The notes: a model not told the origin generated them from the letters alone. A stretch of DNA of 64,000 nucleotides from Gonocerus acuteangulatus (GCA_946811695.1 OX328125.1:107987715-108051714); one strand, 5' to 3'; counted from the stretch's first letter, positions 1 to 11,719 are shown. A program made the numbers and translations.

Positions 1-1400
1 TGTGGGCCGTAGAGTTCCTATGTCTGCCGCTAGGGGGCGCTGTATCTTGTTCCACCATTATTACTGTATCCCGTTTCTTTTATTATTCATCAAGATCAAT
101 AGATGAAAATGTGAAGCTTTGTGTATTTAGTACGTAGTGTAGTAACCCGCATACACAAAACTCTGGAAGGTAATTAATTACAAAATTAATAATTGAAATA
201 GCTGCTAATAACAAATGCAAAAGAGAAGAATTATTTATGTTTTTATTTTAATTATCTATATAGGTTATTTAAGCAAATTATTCTGGAGTGCACTCGACAC
301 TGCCTAATTCCGAGGAAAGTGCTTAGCTTTTTGTTTCATTTATTTAGGTTATTTTAATCAAATTTTTCAGGAATGCAGTTTACCCACCCAAATTCTGAGG
401 AAAGTGCTTAGTGATGCAGCTCCTGCGTGACTTTTTTATAGTAAAGCCACTACCCCAAGTGGGAATCGAACCCAGAACCACTCGAGGCCATCGGGTCTCC
501 GAATGAAGTGTTTAGACACGTAGAATCAACGCTTCCATTAATCGCTAATTGAGTTTAGTTCTCGATATGTTTAACCAACTCCTCCTAAATTATTCAGGTA
601 GAGAAAATTTTTAATTTAAGTTCGTAATTGTGTTTTGGAGTTTGTGGAGAAGCCGTGGTTCGGTCAGTTGGTTACTGTTCCTGGTTCTGATCGGAAATTG
701 CGTCTTTGATCTAACGTCTCGAACAAACATTTACACAGCCAGTTTGACCTCTAGTACAGCTCAGTCTCCAAACACGGCCTTTGGCGATTGGAGGGCACAA
801 AGAGATTATAATGGGAAATGTTTGATTCACGGCTGACCTCTGGGATCTAGAAACACGTCTAATTATTGGTAAGATAGACAATGTGAATATTAATTCAAAA
901 TATATTAACATAAATTCTACAAACTTTTATCCATTTAAACAAAATTGAATATTTTAACAAAAAATTGATATGGTTAGGTTTACACAGGTCAACATTTGAT
1001 CTAAAAAAACACTCCGAGCGGTAAGGTCCTTTTGCAGTCGCTGGTTTCGAAGAGCGGGTTGGCAGCAAATTAAGAGGGAAAGGATATATTTTTATTACAA
1101 AATAATAGAACTATCCCATCTCTTCCTGAGCTATCCATATCACTCCCTCAAAGGCTTTAACACACCCGGGTCATAATGTCCTTAGAACTGTATACAACTC
1201 GGTAGAGCTTGATGCATGGCTCACTTCATTTCTCATGTTCTCAGAGAGTCATAGTTGTGACTACATGACGGCAATCGCAGATCGGGATGTTACCGATTTT
1301 AAAACTGGTATCCGTATGCGTTAAATTCGCCGTGACTCGAAAATAACTGGAAAATGTGGAAGTTTGGGGCTACCCAATCGTAAGCTTGTCTGCCGGCTAT
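1..1400. other. Gene-poor 5' flank
   Basis: I found no convincing coding sequence in this stretch. Its short open frames overlap on both strands and show no recognisable domain. It is AT-rich, and the one structured segment is the tRNA-like stretch near 455-520, listed separately. Two similar phrases ending in a gaggaaagtgcttag motif occur near 310 and 398, suggesting a small local duplication. The edge of the window may cut an element. Confidence 0.5.
455..520 (-). repeat. tRNA-like SINE remnant (antisense)
   Basis: Read on the minus strand, this segment ends in a tRNA B-box-like phrase (ggttcgattccca) preceded by a leader-like stem. That is the layout of a tRNA-derived SINE head. No intact cloverleaf or CCA end is visible and no poly(A) tail is obvious, so it is more likely a decayed SINE than a working tRNA gene. 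The family is related in style, but not clearly identical, to the tRNA-like segments near 5600 and 3700. Confidence 0.35.
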
Positions 1401-1744
1401 TGTAGCGAAGTATTTCTTGTTCTCGCTTCAAGATGCAGACATCAACCTGGCAGCTCTCCACTTTTTAGTTATAAACTCGTTACTCATTCTTTGTCACTTG
1501 GCTAATTATTTTCTGAGCAATACTCTGCAGGCTGGTCAGTGCTCTCAGACGATTCTTTCTGGGGACGCCAGGCTTCGACCGCAGACAGCATTACGCCGAC
1601 TACACAGACCCAAAACATTGTTTCTGCATAGTTATAACGAATCCAAACGTTGGGCGACAATACCCAAAATACGTCAAGTACCTTCATCACCAAGCACTTT
1701 CACCACAGAAGAGATCTCTTAGGACATACTTTTGTAATCACATA

Positions 1745-2590
1745 ATGCTCTTGGTCTGCACCCGCAGAGACCACAAGGGCTTCACAAAGCTCCAGGTAAC
1801 TCGAGATAAGGGCGTATATATTTCTCGGTATTTCCATTTGCCTCAAGGCGATTGCCAGCTACTACCCGCAATCAAACGTGCTGGGATTTCCACACTGATT
1901 AACACTACATACCTTGAAGGGTCGTTCTTACAAGTATCAATTAATCGTTTAATGTCATCGGCCACTTAGGGCGCAATCCGTATTGTCTATCAGTTAGGAA
2001 AATCTCAATACGAGAGCGGATCTCTCCAGAAACTAGCCTTTCGAGAGATTTGCCCAGAACTGGGAGGTGGGAAATAGACTGATAAGCATTAGGTCGCAAG
2101 AGGTCGCGGGGTCCATTTTTCTTGAACCGCAGCGCCCCAGCATTTTAAGAAGTGGCCAGGGTGTAGCCGAGGCATTGTAAAATGTCAGTAGGTATGAGGC
2201 AACAACCTCCCTAGCCTCGTGGAGCATTCTCACCGAGATCCCGTCCATGCCCGGGGCTCCTTTCCTGTTGGCACCACTCTATTGCCATGATTGCATTGAT
2301 CCAGTCCCAGTCGTTGGAGCATTTCGCAACCGGCGGGACCTTTATATGCTTCTAACTTCCCGCTGGCATTCAATGAACTCCTCAAGCTTGTCAGCTAAGT
2401 AAATTTAGGCCAGAGCGTTGTAATGCGCTTCAGCGCACGACGATGTGTGCCATCCTTCATAAAAGCAGAGAAAGTTACAGGGTTAGCATCTTTACGGGTC
2501 TTCGCCACACGGAAAGCCACATGGTTCATTAGCCGCAAAAGCCTGAACACTCGTGCGCCACACTGCCTTCTTGGCTCGAGCAATCTTTAA
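1745..2590 (-). pseudogene. Decayed R1-like non-LTR reverse transcriptase
   Basis: On the minus strand, broken frames read as non-LTR reverse transcriptase pieces. Near 2250-2210 there is a PGMDGIS-like motif (the P-G-x-D-G-I signature at the start of the RT domain). Near 2110-2040 there is a Y-Q-S-I-S-x-L-P-V-L-G-K-S-L-E-R phrase matching the RT palm entry. Around 1920-1860 a VVLISVEIPA phrase resembles the region around the first catalytic aspartate. Several frameshifts and stops separate these pieces, so it cannot be functional. The order and wording suggest the R1 group of LINEs, but clade assignment is an inference. The endonuclease region may continue decayed towards 2800. Confidence 0.6.
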
Positions 2591-2809
2591 TTTATAAGCT
2601 TTCCTGACTTTCTTACATACAAGGAGAGAGGCCTTCGCTTGCTCCGTACCCCTCTCACCGATTTCCTTGCTTCTTTTACCACACCCCTGGTTTTTTCAGA
2701 CTTTGTGACCGCCACTTCTTAGGTGTAAACCTCTAATGACCTCTCCTTCACTACCAAGACGATTGCATCTTTTACCATTGTTCCACAGATCCTGAATCCA
2801 GTTCATCTG

Positions 2810-3150
2810 ATGACAGACTGCAGTAATCATCCTTTCCCGGCGCCTATCCCAACACATCCCACCTACCCTCGACACACCCCATCACTTACCCTACACGAAT
2901 CCACTCCTCCCCGAGACCACCATTCTATCCATCCCAAATATTCCCAAGACCCCACTCCTGATCCAGAAGATAGAACTTCCAAGACCCCAAGGAGTATAAA
3001 TAGACACTATCTTTGCTCCCCCCCCCCCCACCCTAAAGTAAATCCAATAGCCAATGCGGAACTCCTTCCAGGGGGTTTTAATTACCCCCCCCCCCCCGCG
3101 CACTTCAACCCAACTCCTTCAGTCGCTGTCCACTTTAATTAATCCCAGTT
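2810..3150. other. C-rich low-complexity stretch
   Basis: The segment is unusually C-rich on the plus strand for this AT-rich window, with two runs of about ten or more C residues (near 3010-3030 and 3083-3100) and many CCC triplets. Open frames on both strands reflect low complexity and not a domain. It may be part of a decayed repeat; nothing coding is supported. Confidence 0.4.
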
Positions 3151-3577
3151 AATTATCGGAATAACTTTGTTAGAGATTTTTTTTTTCTATTTTTACCTTC
3201 CTCTCGGGCCTATTACCTTGCAAGATTGCCGAAGTTAACTTGCAATCCCTAATTAAAACGGGAGAATCAATACTATAAATATCGTTAAAGAAAAATGATT
3301 CAATTTCTTAGAATATTTAAACTATTAACTCTGTAATATTGCGCCACCTCAACCCCTTGAAGATAGTATGGTCCTACCTCTTTATTTTATCCTCTGCAGG
3401 TATCTATGAAGGAGATCCGGAAGAAAGCGTGTTCGGCACTATTCAAGGGATCGATTCGCCACATTGAAGCTCATTTTCAAAATAATATAATGTTGGAATT
3501 TTATTTTGTAATCAGTTTGTCCATATGAAAAAAAGTCCGACTCGCAGGAACTGCGTCATCTTAGCGCGGTTCCAGGT

Positions 3578-3585
3578 TTTTTTTT

Positions 3586-3650
<65 letters not shown>

Positions 3651-3815
3651 GGCACATCTACATCTAGGTCATTAGCGCCGACATCCAGGGTGTAGCGAGG
3701 AATTTCACCAACGAGCCGTGGGATGATAAAATTCCTGCCGGAGGTTGGGAATCGAACCCACCATCTCCCGCTTATGAATCCAAGGCGCTAGCCATTAGAC
3801 CACGGGAGACCCCGG
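3578..3815 (-). mobile_element. tRNA-derived SINE with poly(A) tail, nested in family A
   Basis: Read on the minus strand, this begins with a tRNA-like head containing an A box (tggtctaatggctagcg) and a B box (ggttcgattccca), resembling a tRNA with an extra-long acceptor context. It continues through a short body and ends in about 70 A residues (poly(T) on the plus strand, 3578-3648). The interrupted family A head reads gcggttcc before the poly(T) and ggttcctgttcat after the tRNA end, so a short direct repeat (ggttcc) flanks the insertion as a target-site duplication. Promoter boxes look intact and the tail is long, suggesting a fairly recent insertion. Confidence 0.8.
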
Positions 3816-4891
3816 TTCCTGTTCATATCCCTATTCTCATTTGAAAAGCATAGAATAGAAACAGATAATATTTTCCTCGGCCTTTGTTCAAAGGGTTTTA
3901 TGGCTGGCTATACCTGGGGTCAGGTCCGCAAGACCCTAGAATCCTCTTCTACCGATACTTCATTTCATACGTTTCAATGAATTGGAAAATATCAAATATT
4001 TTCACACATTCCTGTGTTCTTTTACTATAGTAATAATTCTACAGATAAAATCAATTAAAAAATAAAATAAAAAAACCAACAGCATAAAGGCAATTGAAAA
4101 TATTCAAAAGACGTCAACGAATCTTTTTCTCTTGGCAAGCTATATTTCTAACAATGAATTGTTTTTCTTATTTTGCCTAATCTGTTTTATTGCAAAATAC
4201 ATTATCCAACTATAAGCAATTAAAAAATAACAAGGAATAAAAACAGACAAAAAGAACAGTTCGAATAAGCAAAATCAATTACTTTAATGTTTTAAGCACT
4301 TATTTCTCCGATTGACATCGCCTAATCAAAACTTTCATCAGAACCTTTTTTGTAGAGCATTTAGTAAGCTTTCTAATGGTATTCTTTCGTTTACCAAATT
4401 CTTAACCTTTTTCGAGATATTAAGGAAAATATACAATGTTACCAAAACTTTTTATGTCTGTTAATAAAATATTTTATTCTAACCCTTCCTTAACTCCAAA
4501 TGTAACCCAAAATTTCAACATATTAGTTTTAATGAAAGTAGAACATGCAGAAAATGTTTCAACTGAATCCCATGATTCTAAGTACCCAAATTAAAAACGG
4601 TATTCAAAAACTATTTTTCCAATTTTCTCGAAAACGGTTAAAGCTATCGCCTTGAAAATGGTTTCATTCGTTTTCCTAGCCCAAGAAGCCTATAAAAAGG
4701 GTACTTACAAGCTTATGAACTCAAAAACGTAAGCGTTACGATTTTTTCTGCGCGAATTTCGCCCCAAACTCCATCTTCCAGTGGGCGGATTTTGCTGGTT
4801 AACGAACTTGACCTTTCATATTGGACGACTGATTTTTGTACCAAATTTCATCAAAATCGGACCATTCGTCTTCGAGCTAGAGAGCGAACAG

Positions 4892-4895
<4 letters not shown>

Positions 4896-4954
<59 letters not shown>

Positions 4955-4975
4955 TATACATATATATATATATAT
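4896..4975. repeat. (TA)n microsatellite
   Basis: About 75 bases of alternating TA with a few interruptions sit directly at the 3' end of dispersed family A copy 1. The open frame here (Ile-Tyr repeats) is an artefact of the dinucleotide. Confidence 0.95.
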
Positions 4976-5140
4976 ACAAATTTGAACCACCGTTATTTTC
5001 GGTCTCTAGGGGTTCTGAAACGCGAAATTTTCTTGTCGGCACTTCCGGATTGTTTCATTGTATCAACCTTATAAGCGGGGTTCCTCCCTATGGGGGAGGG
5101 AGGAACCGCGCTAAAAAGGGTCTCTCTCACTCTCTCTTTC

Positions 5141-5215
<75 letters not shown>
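5141..5215. repeat. (TA)n microsatellite
   Basis: Roughly 70 bases of almost pure TA repeat, placed between a GC-richer stretch containing a CT-rich run and the tail end of the tRNA-SINE that follows on the minus strand. Confidence 0.95.
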
Positions 5216-5216
<1 letters not shown>

Positions 5217-5475
5217 TCCCTTAACAGGCCACAAGGGTCCAGAGGGACAGATACTATAGAGGTATCTGATTCATGACCATAAGGCACGCTAGGAAGATTG
5301 TGTAGTCAGTATTATGCTCCGGCCGCCTGATTTTCCCCTTTGCAGGTACCTATTAATTAATTAATTAAAGGCTGGGTGAATACAACCCTCGAACGACGAC
5401 ACTAGAAGATAAAAATCCTTAGTAAGCGCTCGGGTTTTGAGATAGAGTGTTCTACCACTCAGCTAAGTTCACCCC
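5216..5475 (-). mobile_element. tRNA-derived SINE family B, copy 1
   Basis: On the minus strand the head reads as a tRNA-like unit (ggggtgaacttagctgagtg, then a B-box-like region near 5390-5430). The body contains phrases shared with 34464-34800 and 6060-6335: a loop about the accumulation of an aatcaggcggccggagc-like block and an ending that includes ggccacaagggtccagag on the plus strand. The three copies share the order head, body and tail, which defines one SINE family. It is diverged and has no clear target duplication. An 8-unit TA tract follows the head at 5478. Confidence 0.7.
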
Positions 5476-5477
5476 AT

Positions 5478-5479
5478 AA

Positions 5480-5520
<41 letters not shown>
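5478..5520. repeat. (TA)n microsatellite
   Basis: About 42 bases of TA repeat directly beside the tRNA-like head of SINE family B copy 1. Confidence 0.95.
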
Positions 5521-5522
<2 letters not shown>

Positions 5523-5589
5523 AGCAAAATATCGATTTTTGGAACAGTTGATCAGCGTGTTAGTAGCCTTTCTGCAGCTGATACCTTTT

Positions 5590-5670
5590 ATTTTCTAATA
5601 AAAAACCACCACCTCTAGTGGGAATCGTAACCACAACCTTAGGCACGGAGTGCTCATACCTTGCAATCGA
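5590..5670 (-). repeat. tRNA-like fragment
   Basis: Minus-strand reading gives a B-box-like phrase (ggttacgattcccac) with an upstream tRNA-like arm. It resembles the fragment at 455-520. It is too decayed to be a tRNA gene and is probably another SINE head. Confidence 0.35.
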
Positions 5671-6059
5671 GACGATCGGGGCACAACTACTATTTCTTTT
5701 CTCATTATACATCATAATCCCATCAGGATGTCAATATATTGGCTCACAGATGGGTTTTATATTTCTGAAACTTGAGAAGAAAGACTATCAAGAATGTTGG
5801 ATTATAATACAACAAGGGATTGGAGTATAAGGCTCCGCCTTAAAACTTGGCAGAAAGGGCTGCAATAAATATCTTCTTTAATCCTGGAATGGTGCGTAAT
5901 TTAGAAGCAGCTATGAGGGCATTAAGGAGGCCCGGGAAGATCCTTCAAGATGAAGGCAGATTCTCATCTCCTGAATCACTTTTATGGAAGGTAGCTTCTT
6001 GATTAATTCTATAATGGCTGGTTCTTTCAATTATTTCCAGGAGGAGGGAAGAGGTGCTC

Positions 6060-6335
6060 ATTCGTGGCTTTATGGGTCATTAGAAAGATAGTGCGGTCAG
6101 TATTAGGCTCCAGTTGCCTGATTTTTCTATAGAGGTACTCAAAAGCCACAATGGTCCAAAGGGCCGATAATGTAGAAGTATTTAATTCTTTGGTGTGCTC
6201 TAGGGAGGTAGTGTGGCTTTAAATTATTAAAAGCTAGTTGGGAATTTGGACGGTCTGGGATCCCAAATCGGGCCCTCGAGCTCAGGCCCTCCACTATATA
6301 ATCGACTATTTCACTGTTGAGCTATACTCGCCCCG
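6060..6335 (-). mobile_element. tRNA-derived SINE family B, copy 2
   Basis: On the minus strand it starts at about 6335 with a ggggcgagtatagctcaaca head, equivalent to the heads at 5475 and 34464. It runs through a body sharing the ggatcccaaatcgggccctc area and the agtgtggtcagtatta-like block with the other copies. The copy is diverged and contains an internal repeat of the body (two blocks near 6090 and 6190), which may reflect partial duplication. Confidence 0.6.
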
Positions 6336-6685
6336 ACGGGGCTCAGGGAATTGCTAAAAGGTTTTTCAAGTAGGCAGACGCTCGTAATGAAGGGGAACCA
6401 GCGCTCCCGCCGAGAAACAAAGTGTAAATTCTCATACCTAGAGGATTTCGAATTGGAACGAAGCGCAAAGCATCGAGATCCTAGATGAAGTAGCAGCAAC
6501 TTCTTCGCGCCCAAGAGGTACATTATACCAAAATTTCAAGGTGCATAAAACCCTTCATGAAAAGTGCGTTGACAGCTCTTGGACTATAGTGGTGTGCTTA
6601 TTTATGCATCTTGTGGTTTAAGCAGATACCTCCGTAACAACACACGTGAAGAAAGTCCTTGTTTATGCAGCTTCTGCGTGAGTTT

Positions 6686-6689
<4 letters not shown>

Positions 6690-6762
<73 letters not shown>
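6690..6762. repeat. (TA)n microsatellite
   Basis: Over 70 bases of pure TA repeat. The preceding segment contains the phrase gcagcttctgcgtgagtttt, a diverged relative of one near 415-435, hinting at a shared repeat whose 3' end carries the TA tract. Confidence 0.95.
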
Positions 6763-6764
<2 letters not shown>

Positions 6765-6779
6765 GCATTTTCCTAATTG

Positions 6780-7270
6780 TTGTATTTGTACCGGAGTAGA
6801 TATTTCAAAGTGCTTCCATTGGTTGAACCTCCGTCATATCGGGGGTTGAATCCCACCCCGATAGGACATTGCTCCCGCCAGACCCCGTACACCGGATCCG
6901 TAATCAGGGGAGAGGGAAGTAATCTATTAGCCCGATACGCACGGTGATACGGAGGGAGAGTGGATGGATTTCCGACGGTATCCCTAGGAAGGCTGAGACT
7001 AGGCCACAGTAGAGTAGGGATGCGGTGACAGAGCTGAGTGGTCTTGCCTGTATCTGTCACTCCGCCTTCTCACTAATTCATCAGAATCCACCCCTCCCCC
7101 TCCCCACTCCAACTCCATGAACTTCTGACCCCGGCTCTATATATATACACCACCCCGCCCAGTCAATGGGGGGCATTCATTCCAAAACCAGTCCGAAGGG
7201 AGCTAAGCACAACACAATGTCCATGATAAATATATCAATTCTGCTTGTATATATTTCCTGCGCCTAGATA
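6780..7270. other. GC-richer intergenic stretch, no gene recognised
   Basis: Base composition is closer to 50% GC than the surroundings. Short open frames on the minus strand show no domain. The phrase gttgaatcccacc near 6846 is weakly tRNA B-box-like. I cannot assign a function or an element family. Confidence 0.35.
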
Positions 7271-7280
7271 TCACAACTAA

Positions 7281-7600
7281 AAAGTCCGACTCGCAGGAAC
7301 TGCGTCATCTCAGCGCGGTTCCCTTCATATCCCTAGTGTCATAGCAAAGGAGCAGAAGTAGTTATTGGTAGGTTTTGATCTTTCGTGAATAATATAAAAC
7401 GACATATCAAAGCGAAGGAAAATTTAAGTCACCACAACAGGAAACTGAAAGTACTCGAAGCGGAAATGACTCCACCCACCTATCTGACGTTCTGAATGGG
7501 AAGAACTATTTCCAATACGATTCTAATTTTCATAACATCATATAAAAAAAGAAAGAAAGTTCTACATTTTGTAGAAGTCCATGAGGCCAACAAAATTATA
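7281..7600 (+). repeat. Dispersed repeat family A, copy 2 (head part)
   Basis: The same GC-rich head as at 3537 (gtccgactcgcaggaactg) begins at about 7283, followed by a body beginning gttattggtaggttttgatc that recurs at about 7940. The RTE-like tail seen in copies 1 and 3 is not present here, so this is a truncated or rearranged copy lying less than 600 bp upstream of copy 3 in the same orientation. Confidence 0.65.
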
Positions 7601-7867
7601 GGTAAATGCAAATATTTTAAGGCATTTACAGGAATAGATTGACAGATTAAAACAAAGCGAAGCTCCTATCAGTTTCACAAAATCTTCATTTGACGAGCGA
7701 TGACAATGTCTTCTTTTCGAATTCTGCTTCTTCGTCTGAGCAGAGAGAGAGAGAAAAACGTTGTTTTTGACAAAAAAAAAAGATTAGTTGCCCAACTATA
7801 TTGGGCTTTCCTCACAACGTACTTATCAACCAGTAGGCAAAGGAACTAAAGTTAAATACCTATATAA

Positions 7868-8815
7868 AAAAAATTCTGACTCGCAGGAACTGCGTCATCT
7901 TAGCGCGGTTCCGTTCATATCTCTAGTGCTATTAGTAGCAGTTATTGGTGGGGTTTGATCTTTCGTGAAAAATATAAAATAAAATCTCGAAGAGAAAATA
8001 TATTTAAGGTACCACAACAAGAAACTGAGAGAATCACGGCGACTTCCCCCAACTTCTCAACGTTCGCTCTTGGAAACACTATAACAATGTTTCACATTTT
8101 CTTACCTTGTTTTAGTCAAATACTCGTTTTACTGTTAAATGAAATTAAAATAAACAACAACCAGTTAAAACGTTAGGTAAACAAATACCCGTTCAAAAGA
8201 GCAAAACTTACAATTTTGAAGTTTTAAACACTTATTTCTCGGATTGACAACGCCCCATCGAAAATTACATCAGAACCTTTTTTGTAGGGAATTCAGTAAG
8301 TTTTCGAATAGTCGCCTTCCACTTACCACGAATTACCAATCGTTTTCGAGATATTTTAGAAAGTATACCAAGATCTGAAAACTTTTCATGTCTATTATTA
8401 ACATTTTTTTTTTTTTCAAATACTTCGTTACCTCCAAACGCAACCAAAATTTAAATATCGTTGGTCAGATGGATATCAAACATCTGTAACAAGTTTCAAC
8501 TGAATCAAGCGTTTCTGAATACCCACACTAAAAATTAGTTTGGAAAAGTATGTGTATCAATTTTTCTCGTAAATGGTTACAGATATCGCTTTAAATATGG
8601 CTTCATTCGTTTTTCTACGTTAAGAAACCTATAAAACGAATACCTGGAAGCATATGAACTCGAAAACATAAGCGTTACAATTTTTATCGCGCGAATTTCA
8701 CCCCAAAAGCCATGTTCCGGTGGACTGATTCTGCTCATTAAAGAACTTGACCTTTCAAATTAGACGAATGATTTTTGTAGCAAATTTTGTAAACGGAGAA
8801 TGATCCTTCATGAAC
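7868..8815 (+). repeat. Dispersed repeat family A, copy 3
   Basis: Head (ctgactcgcaggaactgcg) at about 7873, a gttattggtggggtttgatc body at about 7940, and a long 3' part (8200-8800) that parallels copies at 4260-4890 and 29010-29480. The copy loses the terminal (TA)n and breaks off near 8800 in the phrase gtagcaaattttg, short of the end present in copy 1. No open frame of note. Confidence 0.65.
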
Positions 8816-9430
8816 AAGTACTTAGACCTCACAATGCAGGTTGAGGAGGCAATGAAGGTTCTACTAGCAATAGACTCAATAGTAACCTGAACAATATTTA
8901 TTATTATATTACAAACTCACAAAAAATGAGTGCATAACTCCCTCAGTACACCCACAAATTTCGAACTCAGGTCCTCCATAATACGAATCCAATGCTGTAA
9001 CACTGCCCCACCTTCTGTATCATTAGCGCGATATTATTACTGCTGGTATTTCCGAGAGTTTGTGGAGGGAAACCATTTCTGAAATGTTTCTATTATAGCA
9101 ATCCTCGAGTAAACGTTGGAGCTCCAAGCCCCCGTGCTGAGCCATGGGCTGGAATCCTCGCCTCACCCCCCAGACAAATATTCACCAGGGAATCCCCCCC
9201 CCAACCATCTTCTATCCCTTCCCCCTCAGCACACCATGGGATGGATTCAGACCCTAGCCAATATCCACGAATCCTTATCAATCCTATACAAAAATGGGAT
9301 CTCTATGCATATATAACTTGGACAAAGAGGAAGAAATTGGCGTTTAAGTAAATGTCAGAGAAGATCAATTCTTGTTTCATCGTCATCATCATCATCCAGT
9401 TTATATTCTAGCTTTTGTATATCTTGGTAA
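8816..9430. other. Intergenic, no gene recognised
   Basis: Mixed composition with a C-rich patch (9160-9210). A weak tRNA-like antisense phrase (ttcgaactcaggtcctcc) lies near 8957. Opposed open frames at 9093-9316 overlap each other and show no domain. Confidence 0.35.
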
Positions 9431-9688
9431 TAAATTTGTCCGAAGCCCGACGGATCAGCCTGAGATCGTAGCTTCGATTCCAATCAGGAAACCTGGTGGA
9501 TGGTCGTTGTGTTGAGGCGTGAGCAGTCATGAGTGGACAATACAAATTTAAATTAATAAATAATAGTTTATGAAAGAATATGGTTTCATACGCCGGTTGA
9601 AGAACCGGAACTCAGAGATCTGGATCATCACCGGGTCAGAGAGCTGGATCATAGCGTCAATTCAGTTTTTGCCAATATGGCGACGGGA

Positions 9689-9840
9689 TTATCAACGATT
9701 TGGGTTGACTCGAGTTTCGATATAACCTTCAGCGAGAGCGGAAACGCGTAGCACTTATGTTAATGGCATAATTGCTATGCGTTTTCGCTCGCTATGCTCG
9801 AGGTTATATCGAAACTCTAGTCAATCCAACTCGTTGATAA
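9689..9840. mobile_element. Palindromic foldback element, form 1
   Basis: A 152-bp near-perfect palindrome. The outer end is ttatcaacga / tcgttgataa. Moving inwards come a gactmgagtttcgatataac block and an agcgagcgaaaacgcatagc-type block, with the centre near ttatgttaatggcataa. No coding capacity. A relative at 25163-25328 contains the same two blocks, but with the inner block placed outermost. It is a foldback or MITE family of unknown superfamily. Confidence 0.8.
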
Positions 9841-9882
9841 TATAGATCAAGGATGGTTTTTCGGTGGGTAATGGGCCGATAT

Positions 9883-9885
9883 GCT

Positions 9886-9916
<31 letters not shown>

Positions 9917-9935
9917 TTTATTTATGAGCATCCAT
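9883..9935. repeat. Poly(T) / ATTT tract
   Basis: About 28 T residues followed by TATTTATTTATTTAT. With the sequence to about 9990 it resembles the 3' face of a minus-strand retroposed element. The A-rich tail and its flank have the same look as the tail of the R2-type element near 63020-63050. Confidence 0.6.
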
Positions 9936-10337
9936 GCGCATCTAAGGCGTTTCGCTCCAAACAGTTATTGCATATATACATCTAAAAACAAATGGTATAC
10001 ATCCAAATATATATACACATACACACATACACACCTATCTACCAACAACAAACTGCGACAAATAAAACGGAACATCGCGGAATGGCCTTCCAGTCACAGA
10101 TATGCTATTTAACATTGCTTCAAAACAGTCTCTTTTATCCTTGCTATTGTGCTATTGGAAATCGCGTAAAAACAAACAAAGAAACACCAATCGTGTAAAA
10201 ACACCAAATAGAAAGGAAACAAAACGGTTACTATAAACACAATGACCAATAGAATGGTTCAAAGGAATAAACCAATAGAAATCTCTCTGAACGAGACCCA
10301 AATCTTTAACCTGCGTTGAAGCTAATATGTAAGTACA

Positions 10338-10600
10338 CATATCTATATCTATATACCAGCTGTCTGTCGGTATGTTTGTCCCTTATACAAATCCACACCG
10401 TTTGACCGATTTTGACCAATCGTGGGTCACAGGTAGGTCTTGACGCGGGGAGAGTCATAGGCTAGGTTAAAATCGTCTATGACACACAGTTCGGAGATCA
10501 CGAGTTCGAAATAACATTAATTATTTGGTTTCTAATTTATTTTTGCTTTTATAGATGCAGGGAGAAGGTGTAGCATAGCACGCCGGGTAACAGCTAGTGC
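10338..10600 (+). mobile_element. Helentron-like non-autonomous element
   Basis: The left part carries a phrase of the type ccgtttgaccgattttgacc near 10400, and the right end reads cgccgggtaacagctagt at about 10581-10598. Both resemble the ends of Helitron2/Helentron elements, and the right end matches the style of the one at 15930-15953 (cgtttgccgggtcagctagt). No open frame for Rep or helicase is inside, so this is a short non-autonomous copy. Helitrons leave no target duplication, so boundaries are approximate. Confidence 0.55.
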
Positions 10601-11070
10601 CATATAAATCCATATTCAAGTCTGCAACATGATTCCGCTGGGAGTCAGTCGAGCTTGGTTGTGAGGTCTGAGTTACATGTTCGGCAAGTAGCTTTGTCGT
10701 TTTGTCGAAAGGGACAATGGAATCAGACATTGGTTTTTCGCAAGTTGGAACCGTCAAGGGAACTGGAACACGGAGTCGGGGGTGGCCCGCAGGTACAATG
10801 GAACCCTCCAAGAACAATACCTCGTGTCGGTGTTTATCTGATGGAGTGTCGTGGCATTTCCTTTTTCCTCTTCCTCTATCTGCCACGTCAGGACTGTTTC
10901 CGGTCTCTTCTCTCTGGAAGAGTTCGACGTGCTGAAGGCGACCACCAGGAGACCATCGCTGATAACAAATACAGAATCTACGGCATTCGGGAAGGTCAAG
11001 GAAAGCACCTATTTGAAAAGTTCGAAAATATGTTAATTATGGCATCGAATTTTAGGACGGAATATCTATA
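10600..11070. other. GC-richer segment with overlapping open frames, function unknown
   Basis: Several open frames of 60-138 codons overlap on both strands (for example 10655-11071 plus and 10521-10886 minus), and GC is higher than in the neighbours. None contains a motif I recognise and there is no obvious splice or start context. It could be an exon or processed pseudogene of an unknown gene or a transposon gag remnant; I make no functional call. Confidence 0.3.
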
Positions 11071-11388
11071 GGTTACCAACTTTTTCTAACAAGAAAACGG
11101 CCGATTCCTTCCGTTTTATTCAACAGAAAACCCTAGTATGGCTCGACAGACCCAAAACGATCGGATTTTAAACACACTTTCTAACAAAATACTTCGTCTG
11201 ATTTCTAAGGACAGGTTAGTTTAACCTGCATACTATGTCCTTCAAAATATTGGTTTTTCGTCGCAATTCGTGTGAATAAAATAATAGTGATTTCCATTTT
11301 GCAATAATAAGCCTCCAAGTGTACTTTCTAGAGGCGTAGGGAATAGAAGGATAATAAAATGAGAAATCGATATGTATATATAGATACT

Positions 11389-11396
<8 letters not shown>

Positions 11397-11436
<40 letters not shown>
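11397..11436. repeat. (TA)n microsatellite followed by (TTTTA)n
   Basis: About 40 bases of TA repeat, then TTTTA repeats to about 11457. Confidence 0.95.
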
Positions 11437-11439
<3 letters not shown>

Positions 11440-11719
11440 TTATTTTATTTTATTTTGCCTCTATCCTGTAGGATCATTGGCGATTGCATGGTAAGGAAAA
11501 AAAAACAAAAAAAAATATTTGATACTATAGTGGTAATGAACATATAATAATATGATTAATTAAAATTGAGGAATTGATGTATGAATAAATTAAAATAATA
11601 TTACATTAATAACATATAATAATAATTATGATAAATGATTCAAATATATATTACGAAATATTAATAATAAATAATGATAATTTTAATGGATAATAAAAAA
11701 TAATAATAATAAATAAAAT

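Larger units (their letters stand above)
3534..4975 (+). repeat. Dispersed repeat family A, copy 1, with (TA)n tail
   Basis: The copy starts with a GC-rich head (gtccgactcgcaggaactg at about 3537) that recurs near 7285, 7870 and 28705. It ends at about 4895 with a phrase typical of RTE-type LINE and SINE 3' ends (aaatttcatcaaaatcgg), followed directly by a long (TA)n tract. The body between about 4080 and 4750 matches bodies near 8200-8760 and 28990-29480. A tRNA-SINE with a poly(T) face interrupts the head at about 3578-3815. I see no transposase or RT frame, so it is probably a non-autonomous element mobilised by an RTE-like machinery. The family name is mine. Confidence 0.6.

Noticed and set aside
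4792..5259. A 155-codon frame with Ile-Tyr runs
   Set aside because: It runs across two (TA)n tracts and SINE sequence; not a protein gene.
9689..9840. A bacterial-type terminator or CRISPR-like repeat
   Set aside because: It is a single long palindrome in a eukaryotic repeat context with a relative elsewhere. No spacer array exists.
10655..11071. A 138-codon gene
   Set aside because: Overlapping frames on both strands, no domain, and no supporting context; kept only as an unassigned segment.
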